DNA from: Ectobacillus sp048976805
GTDB lineage: Bacteria > Bacillota > Bacilli > Bacillales > Bacillaceae_G
DNA: 27,403 nucleotides
Reading direction: 5' to 3'
NCBI GenBank assembly: GCA_048976805.1
Contig: JBHGUR010000031.1
Span: forward strand, 1-27,403
Below the pieces are notes generated by a model. It searched no databases, was not told where the DNA came from, and was given only the letters and a program-made list of their open reading frames with translations. Each line of letters starts with the position of its first letter. Position 1 is the first letter of the stretch. A program made the position numbers and the translations under genes. Positions 7,703-15,709 of this stretch are shown one piece after another.

Positions 7703-8500
7703 ATGGCACATAAAACTGTAGTTAGCTTGTTCCTTTTAACCATGGTCATTTTTCTATTGTCACCCTCTTTACTGCCAGCAAAAGCTCATGCCTCTTCGCC
7801 TGTTCACACAAATACAAGCTATAACATGCTTTCTATGAACGAACAGCTCTGCCTTACACCTGATTGCCTGCATATGCAGCCATCCTCTGTCCAAAAAGTG
7901 GCATATTTAACCTTTGATGACGGGCCTAACCGGTATACGCCGCAAATTATGAACATTTTGCGCGAAAAAGGGGTGAAGGCTACATTTTTTGTTATCGGTA
8001 TTCATATCGCCCGTTCGCCGCAAATCATGAAACAAATTACAGATGAAGGACATTACGTAGGACTACATAGCATGTCTCATAATGCACAATATTTGTATAG
8101 CGGCGACCCGCACATTCTCATTGCAGAAATGGAGGAAACAAAACGGGCCGTGCAAGCCACATCGGGATTCCGCACCCAATTAATACGCGTTCCGTACGGA
8201 AGCAAGCCCTATTTAACCGATGCATATCGCAATGCACTTGCGCAAGCAAATTTTAAACTTTGGGACTGGACAGTCGATACAGGAGACTGGCGCAAAACAA
8301 GCACACCCGCTTCGGTTTTGCAGCAAGTCATGATGACAGCAAAACGGAATACAGAAGTGATTTTAATGCATGACTGCGAAATCACTGTTCAAGCACTTCC
8401 CAAAATTATCGATTATTTAACGGAACAAGGATATACTTTAAAAGCGTATAATCCATACTCGCATACGGAAGTAAATTTTTGGCATGATGCGCGCTTATGA
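7703..8500 (+). CDS. Secreted polysaccharide deacetylase (NodB domain, CE4)
   Basis: About 265 residues: an N-terminal signal peptide (hydrophobic core near residues 6-22, AHA-like cleavage region near 28-31), a short linker and one NodB domain. All CE4 motifs are present: TFDDGP (about 70-75, catalytic base and metal aspartate), H-S-x-S-H (about 122-126, metal histidines), RVPYGS (about 162), WTVDTGDW (about 189-196) and ILMHD (about 220-224). It should remove N-acetyl groups from peptidoglycan or another extracellular GlcNAc polymer, as PgdA/PdaA-type enzymes do. The ATG at 7703 follows AAGGTGA at five bases; the GTG at 7694 would lie inside that site. A terminator follows the gene. Confidence 0.92.
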   Translation: MAHKTVVSLFLLTMVIFLLSPSLLPAKAHASSPVHTNTSYNMLSMNEQLCLTPDCLHMQPSSVQKVAYLTFDDGPNRYTPQIMNILREKGVKATFFVIGIHIARSPQIMKQITDEGHYVGLHSMSHNAQYLYSGDPHILIAEMEETKRAVQATSGFRTQLIRVPYGSKPYLTDAYRNALAQANFKLWDWTVDTGDWRKTSTPASVLQQVMMTAKRNTEVILMHDCEITVQALPKIIDYLTEQGYTLKAYNPYSHTEVNFWHDARL

Positions 8501-8543
8501 AAACAGCTTTACAAGACTAAGCTTGTGAAGCTGTTTTTCTTTA
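8500..8543 (+). terminator. Terminator after the deacetylase gene
   Basis: AAAACAGCTT (8500-8509) pairs with AAGCTGTTTT (8528-8537), with a further ACAAG/CTTGT helix inside and a T-rich tail. It reaches the stop codon of the convergent CxxC gene and may serve both. Confidence 0.85.
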
Positions 8544-8738
8544 AGAACCATACTTGCGCCGTTTCATCTCTTTTAACTGCAGCCAATTGACTCCGCCAAG
8601 ATACGGGGATTTGCAATTCCAACAGCGCTTCTTTTTAGAATGTTTATGACATGGTTCGCATTTCTCTCCTAAATGGGGATCCCAACAACTATAGCACTTT
8701 TTGGCATGCTGCTTTTTGCATTCTTTGCGATTATTCAT
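8541..8738 (-). CDS. Small CxxC (zinc-ribbon-like) protein, unknown function
   Basis: A 65-residue basic protein starting MNNRKECKK. It has three C-x2-C pairs (CYSC, CEPC, CWNC), a further single Cys near the start and several His, so it probably binds one or two zinc ions. The motif C-x2-C-x2-P-[HY]-L-G occurs twice (CYSCWDPHLG and CWNCKSPYLG), indicating an internal duplication. The ATG at 8738 is preceded by AAAAGGA at about nine bases. Longer in-frame starts (8747, 8819) lack a usable site. A promoter candidate lies at 8792-8819. I cannot assign a function; a nucleic-acid-binding role is possible but not shown. Confidence 0.7.
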   Translation of the reverse strand: MNNRKECKKQHAKKCYSCWDPHLGEKCEPCHKHSKKKRCWNCKSPYLGGVNWLQLKEMKRRKYGS

Positions 8739-8791
8739 ATGTCCCATCCTTTTTATTAGCAACAATACATGCTGCTTTTTCCCATTCATAC

Positions 8792-8819
8792 TTAATATAT
8801 TAAATGCATACCTGTCCAA
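8792..8819 (-). promoter_or_regulatory. Promoter candidate for the CxxC protein gene
   Basis: On the minus strand TTGGAC (8819-8814), a 16-bp spacer and TATTAA (8797-8792), about 55 bp upstream of the chosen start. Confidence 0.5.
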
Positions 8820-8927
8820 AATGGTTACAGGTTATTTTGCTATTGTGCATATTTCTGAATCAAATAAACAGGAAGGTTCCTTTTTCACTTTTCTGAAAAA
8901 GCGTTACAAATTTCACAAACTTTCCAT

Positions 8928-8955
8928 TTCATGAAAAGAAAAACCGTACTATAAT
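8928..8955 (+). promoter_or_regulatory. Promoter of the acyltransferase gene
   Basis: A perfect TATAAT (8950-8955) with a weak -35 TTCATG (8928-8933) at 16 bp. The start codon is 33 bp downstream. Confidence 0.55.
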
Positions 8956-8987
8956 CATAGTTGTACAATATACGGGAGATGATTGAA

Positions 8988-10169
8988 ATGACAACGCATG
9001 CTTCATGCAAAAAACAAGTACCAGAGCTTAGAATTTTGCAAAGCTTGGCTTTTCTTGCCGTCGTTTTGCAAAGCGCCCTTATATACACCATTAACCAGCC
9101 GGACATCGCGCCCGAGCAAGCGGTTATGATAGGGATGTTCTTTAACTTTGCAAAATTTTCGGCGCCGGCCTTTATTTTTATCGTCGGATTTACCTTGCTG
9201 TACCATCACGATCAGCAAGTCCATTACCAAACGTATATTTTTGGAAAAGTAGCGGAGCTTATCGTACCGTACGTATTTTGGTCAGCGGTCTACTTAACGA
9301 TGGCGCATCAGCTCCCGTTCTTATCTGACGGCACCGTAATGAATGCCTTAAAGGCTATCCTCACCGGGTCGGCAGCACCGCATATGTGGTACGTTGTAAT
9401 GATGTTCCAAATCCATCTGCTGTTTCCGGTTTTGTTCGTTCTATTCCATTGGTTCCGCAAACGCGTGCGTACACAAGCTGGCTTGTATAAAATTGTTAGC
9501 GTGTTTGCACTTGCTTACATGGCCTTAATGTGGCTTTCTTCTCATTTCATCTTTAACGGAAACGTTCTAACCGATTCAACAGTTTTACAATATACCGACC
9601 GGGCCTTTATCTCATACTCATTTTATTTCATCTTAGGCGGAATCGCCGCTTTAACATTGCCAAAGTGGCGCAGGTTTATTCTGAAACAAGTGCCGCTCAA
9701 TACGTTTATCTTCCTGGCTATGTTTGTCGTCGTCGGCTATGAGCTATTATCCTTCGAGGGGGTACAGGACATTCACTTACAGGCTTCCACATATTTAAAG
9801 CCGTCTATGTTCCTTTACATCATCAGTGAAATTTTGCTGCTGTACGCACTGGCAATGACCATCGTCCACAGCAGAACGTTTGTATATAAAGTTCTGCAGT
9901 TTATTGGAAGATTCACATACGGCGCTTACTTGGCCCACTTTTTCTTCCTTCATATAAGCGCGAAGCTTTTAAACATCTTTAATATTCCAAATAATTCGCT
10001 CGTTTACAGCCTGGTGCTGTTTGGCGTAACGGTGCTATTATCGATTTCGACAATCGTTTTGCTTAGCATGGTGCCATTTGGTCATATGATAACCGGACCT
10101 GCTGTAAAGCTTGCGGTCAAATTTCCGGAACTATCCTTTTTCCCGCTTACACAAAAAGCGAAAAAATAG
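8988..10169 (+). CDS. Acyltransferase-3 family integral membrane protein (IcaC-like)
   Basis: About 393 residues with roughly 10 hydrophobic helices, in the pattern of membrane O-acyltransferases that modify surface polysaccharides (IcaC, OatA and OafB relatives). The N-terminus PELRILQSLAFLAVVLQSAL aligns by eye with the first helix of the family, and GRFTYGAYLAH near the C-terminus is typical. By that alignment the usual Arg and His of the first helix are Gln18 and Ser29, so catalysis may be altered. The ATG at 8988 follows GGGAGATG; the TTG at 8961 would place that site inside the gene. It neighbours exopolysaccharide genes, consistent with acetylation or succinylation of, or export of, that polymer. 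Confidence 0.85.
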   Translation: MTTHASCKKQVPELRILQSLAFLAVVLQSALIYTINQPDIAPEQAVMIGMFFNFAKFSAPAFIFIVGFTLLYHHDQQVHYQTYIFGKVAELIVPYVFWSAVYLTMAHQLPFLSDGTVMNALKAILTGSAAPHMWYVVMMFQIHLLFPVLFVLFHWFRKRVRTQAGLYKIVSVFALAYMALMWLSSHFIFNGNVLTDSTVLQYTDRAFISYSFYFILGGIAALTLPKWRRFILKQVPLNTFIFLAMFVVVGYELLSFEGVQDIHLQASTYLKPSMFLYIISEILLLYALAMTIVHSRTFVYKVLQFIGRFTYGAYLAHFFFLHISAKLLNIFNIPNNSLVYSLVLFGVTVLLSISTIVLLSMVPFGHMITGPAVKLAVKFPELSFFPLTQKAKK

Positions 10170-10253
10170 CGTTCCATTAAGAAAAGCGCAGGGCGCCCAG
10201 AACTAGACACTCATCTGGATTAAGATTCTATGCTTTCTTCAACTCTTTCAACA

Positions 10254-10293
10254 AAGCAGCTCCCGTGGTGATTTCACCCGGGAGTTCGCTTTT
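10254..10293. terminator. Bidirectional terminator between convergent genes
   Basis: AAAGC-AG-CTCCCG pairs with CGGGAG-TTC-GCTTT, with GGTGA/TCACC extending the helix at the loop. On the plus strand a GCTTTTGTT tail follows. On the minus strand the hairpin contains the last codons and the TGA (10274-10276) of the GH8-like gene. Confidence 0.7.
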
Positions 10294-11335
10294 GTTCTGC
10301 CAATAACGGAAGCAAGTTATCAAAAATATGCGTATTTCTGCCGCTCATATATCCTCCATGAAATTGGCTTAATGGATTTACGTTGCAAAACTGTTTCATC
10401 CGTTTATACAATTGTTCGGCAAATTCCCCTTCTCCCGTTTCTAACAAATATAAAATCGTCAAACCGTATAATGCTGGCGACTCAAAAGAAACAGCCGGTT
10501 TTCCTGTCTGCAGGTTATAACGTCCATATAACTTTCCTTCCCGTTCAAACTGCTTCTTTAAAAAGGCGGTATATTCCGGCGACAGTATCCCGGCCAAACT
10601 CCGGTGGTACGCAACGTATGACTGGTCAATCATGTTAATTTCCGCATCGTATTGATATATTCCGTTTCGGTATGTTTTCGGAAACGCCCAACCCTTTTGC
10701 GGCAATTCCTGCAGGAAAGCTACAATTTCGCGATACTGCTGTTCGACAATTACACCATGCTCCTTCATCATTCGAAAAGGCGCGGGATTTATATAAGAAA
10801 CAGTAAGGGTGTTTCCGCTTTTCTTTAGCCTCACATCATAATAATCCACATAAAACAAAGCGTCCCGATTATAGGAAAGCACCGCTTTGCTTATCCGCCC
10901 GGCCTCTTGCCTATACGCCTCATCTCCATACATATCATATGCGCGGTATAGCTGCTCAATAATCCGCAAATCATCAATAAGCGCGTTTGTACTTGCCTTT
11001 TCTTTGCCGTTTTCCGAAGCCTTCCACAATATGAAGCCGGAATCGTCGGCAAGGTAACGGTACACTGCCTGTATATGTTGGTCAAAAGCCGCTTTGTCGC
11101 CTTTTTTTAATAAATATTCCAGCCAAAGCCCAGAGGATTCTGATAGCGCTTCCCGCCCCGCAACTTCATCCTCATCCATTGCGCGGCCGCGCAATCGGTA
11201 TGTCGCCAATGTCCCGTTCCGGTTTATCATATGCTTTTTTATGAAGCTTTCCGTTTTATACAACTGCTTTACCCCCGTTTTTTCCTGCATCATCAGAATA
11301 ATGCACAGCAAGAAGCTTAACATCATAATTCCCAC
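10274..11335 (-). CDS. ydaJ: GH8-like (alpha/alpha) barrel protein, YdaJ-like
   Basis: A 353-residue protein with an N-terminal hydrophobic signal or anchor (about 4-16), then an all-helical barrel resembling glycoside hydrolase family 8. LSESSGLWLEYLLKKGD (64-80) corresponds to the GH8 segment carrying the catalytic Glu (Glu66 here), and TNALIDDLRIIEQLY (116-130) to the helix with the conserved Asp pair. It probably trims or releases exopolysaccharide outside the membrane. Its neighbours (GT2, DUF2334) match the B. subtilis ydaJKLMN set. The start is uncertain. The GTG at 11335 has no ribosome binding site, while an AAGGGGGA site (11358-11365) points to ATA at 11350, which would add IRRLF and a typical basic signal-peptide start. 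Two repeat copies occupy the upstream region. Confidence 0.75.
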   Translation of the reverse strand: MGIMMLSFLLCIILMMQEKTGVKQLYKTESFIKKHMINRNGTLATYRLRGRAMDEDEVAGREALSESSGLWLEYLLKKGDKAAFDQHIQAVYRYLADDSGFILWKASENGKEKASTNALIDDLRIIEQLYRAYDMYGDEAYRQEAGRISKAVLSYNRDALFYVDYYDVRLKKSGNTLTVSYINPAPFRMMKEHGVIVEQQYREIVAFLQELPQKGWAFPKTYRNGIYQYDAEINMIDQSYVAYHRSLAGILSPEYTAFLKKQFEREGKLYGRYNLQTGKPAVSFESPALYGLTILYLLETGEGEFAEQLYKRMKQFCNVNPLSQFHGGYMSGRNTHIFDNLLPLLAEQKRTPG

Positions 11336-11416
11336 AAATAATCTGCGTATGACGGTTTCCCCCTTCTGAACCTCTCATGGCTAAAGCCACGAGTGTTTTC
11401 GGCTGTTTAATAAAAA

Positions 11417-11618
11417 GGCTCTGTTAAAGGCCAATGTTGATTTTTATAACGTACGTCTGTACATCACGGCTATGCAGACATTGCAACCCGCACTCACTTC
11501 CTCGCCCTGGTTTTCCATTGGACGAGACAAAACTAGGCTCTGGCCATTACGATATACGGCCGGTACCACTCTCCCCTCTAAAAAGGATGTATATAGCAAA
11601 ACTAACGTTTAACACAGA
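11417..11618 (+). repeat. Intergenic repeat family, copy C
   Basis: It begins GGCTCTGTTAAAGGCCAATG and ends ACTAACGTTTAACACAGA, an imperfect terminal inverted repeat. Its first 27 bases differ at only one position from the end of the MITE at 15710-15851. The core carries ACATCACGGCTATGCAGAC and TGGTTTTCC. I see no obvious target duplication. Confidence 0.85.
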
Positions 11619-11679
11619 CATCCATGCAAGAATATAACTTGCACCACGATAGATAAAAAATTTTTATTTTTTAGGGTAG

Positions 11680-11894
11680 GCCGATGTTGATTTTTATATC
11701 ACATACCTCTGTACATCACGGCTATGCAGACATTGCAACCCGCACTTATCTTCTCCCTCTGGTTTTCCTTTGGACGAGGCAGAACTAGGCCCTGACCGTT
11801 ACTACACACGGCTGGGAGCACTTTCCCCCCTCTAAAAGAAGGGGTTTATATATCAACACTAACGTTTCACACAGATTATTTTTTAGGGTAGCCT
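11680..11894 (+). repeat. Intergenic repeat family, copy D
   Basis: Nearly identical to copy A. It starts GCCGATGTTGATTTTTATAT and ends ACTAACGTTTCACACAG plus tail. A perfect 16-bp direct repeat, TTATTTTTTAGGGTAG, lies just before it (11664-11679) and in its tail (11876-11891), so the unit may have expanded by tandem duplication. It lacks the GGCTCTGTTAAA end present in copies B and C. Confidence 0.85.
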
Positions 11895-11922
11895 AGAAAA
11901 AAGAGGCCGCGCACGACCTCTT
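11895..11922 (-). terminator. Terminator of the GT2 gene
   Basis: On the minus strand a 9-bp stem AAGAGGTCG/CGGCCTCTT with a 4-base loop overlaps the TAA stop of the GT2 gene and is followed by six T. It should end the polysaccharide operon before the repeats. Confidence 0.85.
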
Positions 11923-13186
11923 ACATATCTTTCGTTTGCTGATATCGGCTTGTTTTATACCACTTGATTTCCTGTTTAAACAAAATGCGTTTCATTTCCA
12001 AATATGCTGCATACAGCACAAGGCCAATCCATACTTGCGAATACGTAAAATACATCAGCATAATCGTAAAAAAGTTCGCAATCGTCAACTGCCCCTTCTC
12101 AATCGCAACCGTCAGCGCCGCCTCGGCTATAAACAATAAATACGCCAAAACCATAAGCCATAAGGTCACCTCGCCATTTGGCAGCCCGAGATCAAAAATG
12201 AGATTTAGTACGAACAAGCTATGCGACAAAAGAATTCCGACAAGAAACACAACGTACGTAAAGAACAGAAATGCTAAATCAAAATATAGTTTTTTCGTCT
12301 GCAGCTCCCGAAAATGCCGCAAATATTTAAATAACACATACTGGTTGCCGCGCGCCCAACGCGTACGCTGCTTCCACCATACCTTAAAATCCTCAGGCTC
12401 CTGCTCCCACGTGACAGCCCCGGGGTGAAACCGGATATGGTATCCCATATCATACACCCGCATGCTTAGCTCCGTATCCTCTGATAGCGCATCCGGATCC
12501 CATCCTCCCAGCTTTTCCAGCACTTCACGGCGAATAATAAAGTTTGTGCCTGGAATCGTGCAAAGCTTCAGCCAATACCAGCGCCCAGCCTGTGCCATCC
12601 ATTGAAAACAGATGGTTTCAATATTAATAAAACGCGTCAGCAAGTTTTTAGCCGCATTGATTACGCGGAACTTTCCAACAACCGCTCCCGCCTTTTCATC
12701 ATGAATAAGCGCCATCACAAGCTCATATACTGCATCCGGCTCCGGCTCATTGTCTGCATCATATACAACAATATAATCGCCGGTTGCTTGGGCGAAGCCT
12801 TGATTGAGCGCACTTGACTTTCCACGTCCGGCAAATGGAGGCACTGTTGTAACCAGCTTGATAAACGGGTACTTCTCCATAAATTCCTCGCAGATTTCTC
12901 CCGTGCGGTCAGAGGAATTATCATTAATTACAATAACCTCAAGCTCGGATTTCAGGTATTTCAGCTTTGACATCGCTGTCAGCGTTTGGCGGATTACCAC
13001 TTCTTCATTATGGGCTGGAATGAGCACGCTTACTTTCGGAAGCACGCGTGCCTGAATAAAGCTCCAGTCCTTTTCAATCCTTTTGTATCTTAAGGAATGC
13101 AAAAAACCGCCCTGCATTAAAAAAATGTAATACAACAAAATGAACCAAATAATATAAAACGATCCTAAAAATAAAACCTCGGCCAC
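11921..13186 (-). CDS. ydaM: Processive GT2 glycosyltransferase, YdaM-like
   Basis: A 421-residue membrane glycosyltransferase of the cellulose-synthase, PgaC and IcaA type, expected to polymerise a beta-linked polysaccharide and pass it across the membrane. One N-terminal helix (about 5-25) precedes the GT-A domain with all processive-GT2 motifs: VINDNSSDRT (Asp89), YDADNEPEPDA (DAD 143-145), SEDTELSMR (Glu236-Asp237) and QRTRW (273-277). Three to four C-terminal helices follow (about 300-400). The GTG start at 13186 has an AGGAGGGG site five bases upstream, which lies inside the decayed DUF2334 remnant, so the gene once overlapped or abutted that frame. The product is probably the exopolysaccharide backbone; the sugar is unknown. 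Confidence 0.92.
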   Translation of the reverse strand: MAEVLFLGSFYIIWFILLYYIFLMQGGFLHSLRYKRIEKDWSFIQARVLPKVSVLIPAHNEEVVIRQTLTAMSKLKYLKSELEVIVINDNSSDRTGEICEEFMEKYPFIKLVTTVPPFAGRGKSSALNQGFAQATGDYIVVYDADNEPEPDAVYELVMALIHDEKAGAVVGKFRVINAAKNLLTRFINIETICFQWMAQAGRWYWLKLCTIPGTNFIIRREVLEKLGGWDPDALSEDTELSMRVYDMGYHIRFHPGAVTWEQEPEDFKVWWKQRTRWARGNQYVLFKYLRHFRELQTKKLYFDLAFLFFTYVVFLVGILLSHSLFVLNLIFDLGLPNGEVTLWLMVLAYLLFIAEAALTVAIEKGQLTIANFFTIMLMYFTYSQVWIGLVLYAAYLEMKRILFKQEIKWYKTSRYQQTKDM

Positions 13187-13620
13187 GCAATCCCCTCCTG
13201 TTAATGCCTAAATACGCGATGCTGGAAACAAAAACACATATTGCGGCAACTGCAATCACCATGATGCCAAGCATCGAAGCGCGCTTCGCCTTTTTCAATT
13301 CGTAGCTCAGCTTATACTTGGTAAAAAACAGCGTTTCCCTTACTTGAATGCCGTCCAGTCCTGTTCGGATGCCTACATGCGGAACTGCCGCTGTATTCTT
13401 TTCTTTCTTTAAATCAATCCATCACAGACTGCCTTCTGCCTTCAGTTCTCTAATAAGAACACACAGGTGCTCTATTCCCAAACTCGGGTGATACAACCCG
13501 GCAACTAAACCGTCATCAAATTTGATATAGCCGCTTCCTTTCCGGCAGCAGCCTCATGCCGCGCAAAAAGGACAGCCGTGAATCATAAGGCAGAGAATAC
13601 GTATTATTATACATTTTCCC
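13187..13620 (-). pseudogene. Decayed second copy of the DUF2334 (YdaL-like) C-terminus
   Basis: The minus-strand translation matches the C-terminal third of the intact DUF2334 protein just upstream. NTYSLPYDSRLSFLRGMRLLPE corresponds in part to residues 416-436. After a frameshift and loss of about 24 codons it continues DDGLVAGLYHPSLGIEHL, corresponding to 465-482. The final block has DGIQVRETLFFTKYKLSYE and a membrane helix, corresponding to 519-570. An in-frame TGA interrupts it at 13432-13434. Identity to the intact copy is only moderate, so this is an old paralogue rather than a fresh duplication. Its 3' end runs into the start of the GT2 gene, suggesting it was the original operon partner. 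Confidence 0.85.
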
Positions 13621-13640
13621 ATAATATGTATTCCCTCTCA

Positions 13641-15401
13641 TCAGTGCTTCAAAAAGAAATGTCCAGACTTAGGTTCATTTCGCCTTTTTCCTTTAATCGA
13701 AAGATAGATAATCCCTAATGCAAACAGCAGCACCGCTGCACCGGCTATGATAACAATCCCTTTCATGATACCTCTGCTCACCCGTGCGGCTTCATAATGC
13801 AGTTTGTACTTTGTTGCTAATAGCCTCTCCTTCACCTGAATGCCGTCTGGCCCGGTTTCAATCGTAACTTTCGGCACCTTCACGGTATTATGCTGTTTTT
13901 TCAAATCAATCCATTGCAGGCCCGGAATCTTCTCCAGTTCTTTAATAAGAAGAGAAAGGTGCTCTGCGCCTAAATACGGATGATAAAATCCAGCTATATA
14001 ACCGTCAGAAAACCTTGCGTATTCCTCTGCCTGCTTGCCTATTTCCGCAATCGGATTTTTCCCTCTCATGCTGGTATCATAAAAGCCGACTGTTTCCGGC
14101 AATAGCCTCATGCCGTGCAAAAAGGACGGATATGTCTCATAAGGCGGCGCATATGTGCTATCCGCTGTTTTATTGCTAATTTGCAATTGCCCGAGATACG
14201 TAGAAAAGTATTCAGAGGCAATTTTATAGCCTTCTTGCGACATCGCATAATGCGGCGCCTCAAAGGCAACTGGATATAAGCCATGCGAAACGAGTTCTTG
14301 CACGCCTTTTACGATTTTGTCGCGCGTATATGCTTCTTCATATTTTTTTCCTTTCTTTACATAAGCCGCAAACTCTTCCTCTGTTTGAAAATCTTCTCTT
14401 CCCTTTTTGGCCGTTTTCGGCTGAAACACCGGGCTATTGTTTTCGATATCCCAAAACTCATACCCTTCTCCTGTTTCGCTATCGCGATATTGATGCGTAT
14501 AGCCGTGCAAAATAATGCTGCCCCCATTATCCTGCATATACCGCAGCGCCTTTACTACTTTAGGAGAATCAGAAAAATGGTATTCTATGTTTTTCTTGAA
14601 ATTTGTATATACCGGAATTACGCAAACTACATAAGGAATATTCCTTTCCTTTAAGACTTGCGCAACTTCCATTAATTTATCCGGATCGGATAACGGATGG
14701 ACATCTTCTAAACGCAAGTACGCAGGCCGCTTTCCTTCATTAGGAAGCTTTTGAAAAAACGTGAATAATACTTCCCCCATATATCTTCCATATGGGTCAA
14801 ATAACATATTGGAAGCGAAATAATAGCTGTTTCCTTTTACAATTAGCAGCGGCTTCATCTCACCGCCCGCTTTCCCGTACAATAAGGATTTGCCTCCCTG
14901 CTCTTGTATGACATCGAATAAGAAAATACCAACCGGCTTGCCATCACCCTCATCATCCGGTATGCGTGTTGCCATATTCGCGTCCGGATAATGAATCTCT
15001 TGGGCATATAGTTTATCTTCTTCGCTCCTCTCTTGAACACGCAAAAAGGAATATCGTTCTTTTAATTGTTCAATATTGTTCCCAATAAAGAACAATGGCC
15101 CGCGAAAGTTATCTATGTATGAACGAAGCTGTTCAGAAAGGTCTGTTTTTTCTTCTCCCATGTAAAATAGATGCGTATATTTCTTTTTAGATGCGCTAAA
15201 ATCAACATCACGTATAATGGTAATGTCGTTCGTGAAATGGCCGACAAGCATATCCAAAATTCGAACCTGAGTAATGCTGTCTTCATCTTTTGCGCTGTAA
15301 AGGATCAACACCTTAGGGCTTGAAGATTTGGCGGCGGCTCCGGCTACAGAAGCTGGAACACATAGATAGAATACCAATAAGATAAGCAGCAACTTTTTCA
15401 T
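13641..15401 (-). CDS. ydaL: Membrane-anchored DUF2334 polysaccharide deacetylase-like protein, YdaL-like
   Basis: A 586-residue exported protein with a signal peptide (1-24), an N-terminal domain of unknown fold (about 30-220), a DUF2334 domain related to CE4 deacetylases (about 225-500) and a C-terminal membrane helix (about 547-568) with a basic tail. Likely metal and catalytic residues are in YLRLEDVHP (Glu232, Asp233), ILHGYTHQY (His299, His303), FEAPHY (His384) and YHPYLG (His474). In the family context it should modify the exopolysaccharide made by the YdaM-like GT2 at the outer membrane surface. The ATG has AAGGGG at about nine bases. A ten-codon frame (MLKRKVLCHV) with its own GGAGG site lies in the leader. 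A diverged, broken second copy of its C-terminus lies between this gene and the GT2 gene. Confidence 0.88.
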   Translation of the reverse strand: MKKLLLILLVFYLCVPASVAGAAAKSSSPKVLILYSAKDEDSITQVRILDMLVGHFTNDITIIRDVDFSASKKKYTHLFYMGEEKTDLSEQLRSYIDNFRGPLFFIGNNIEQLKERYSFLRVQERSEEDKLYAQEIHYPDANMATRIPDDEGDGKPVGIFLFDVIQEQGGKSLLYGKAGGEMKPLLIVKGNSYYFASNMLFDPYGRYMGEVLFTFFQKLPNEGKRPAYLRLEDVHPLSDPDKLMEVAQVLKERNIPYVVCVIPVYTNFKKNIEYHFSDSPKVVKALRYMQDNGGSIILHGYTHQYRDSETGEGYEFWDIENNSPVFQPKTAKKGREDFQTEEEFAAYVKKGKKYEEAYTRDKIVKGVQELVSHGLYPVAFEAPHYAMSQEGYKIASEYFSTYLGQLQISNKTADSTYAPPYETYPSFLHGMRLLPETVGFYDTSMRGKNPIAEIGKQAEEYARFSDGYIAGFYHPYLGAEHLSLLIKELEKIPGLQWIDLKKQHNTVKVPKVTIETGPDGIQVKERLLATKYKLHYEAARVSRGIMKGIVIIAGAAVLLFALGIIYLSIKGKRRNEPKSGHFFLKH

Positions 15402-15569
15402 CGTTATAACCCCTTATATAGATATATTAAACATGACATAAAACTTTTCTTTTTAGCATTACGCCTCCGATATGTAGATTGCCGCCAAGCAAAGCCGGTT
15501 ATCCGAAACAATGACAACCTATTAAATATCCTATAAAGACGTATCTATATATAAATGACTTATTATTTC

Positions 15570-15690
15570 AACATTGCCATAGGTTATGTCGAACAAAACA
15601 GCACTCATGTCCTCTCTTTGCTTTTCCATCGTACGTGGCAGAAATAAGGCACCGCCAGATGCTCTATCCCTATACAAAGTCGGTTTTTTA
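15570..15690 (+). repeat. Intergenic repeat family, degenerate copy E
   Basis: CCATAGGTTATGTCGAAC, then CTCTCTTTGCTTTTCCATCG and GGCAGAAATAAGG, align with the corresponding blocks of copy G, with internal deletions. Neither terminal motif is clear. It has the same orientation as the other copies. Confidence 0.55.
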
Positions 15691-15709
15691 ATTCACTTAT
15701 ATATAGCAT

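Larger units (their letters stand above)
11336..11894. other. Gene-free interval with two tandem repeat copies
   Basis: The interval holds the ribosome binding site of the GH8-like gene, then repeat copies C and D separated by an AT-rich spacer of about 60 bp. Equivalent bases in C and D are 252 bp apart. No YdaN-like gene or recognisable remnant of one is seen. A short plus-strand frame here runs through copy C and is not credible. Confidence 0.75.

Noticed and set aside
7310..7711. 133-codon minus-strand frame from the end of tagO to the deacetylase start
   Set aside because: It runs through the tagO terminator and the GC-rich repeat, has no ribosome binding site and no family resemblance.
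10187..10196. GGGCGCCC palindrome after the acyltransferase gene
   Set aside because: It is short and isolated; the real terminator lies further downstream.
11434..11637. 67-codon frame within repeat copy C
   Set aside because: The equivalent frame is not kept in the other repeat copies, so it is not coding.
11664..11891. 16-bp direct repeats flanking copy D taken as a target duplication
   Set aside because: The same tail also ends copy A, so the sequence belongs to the repeat unit rather than to a target site.
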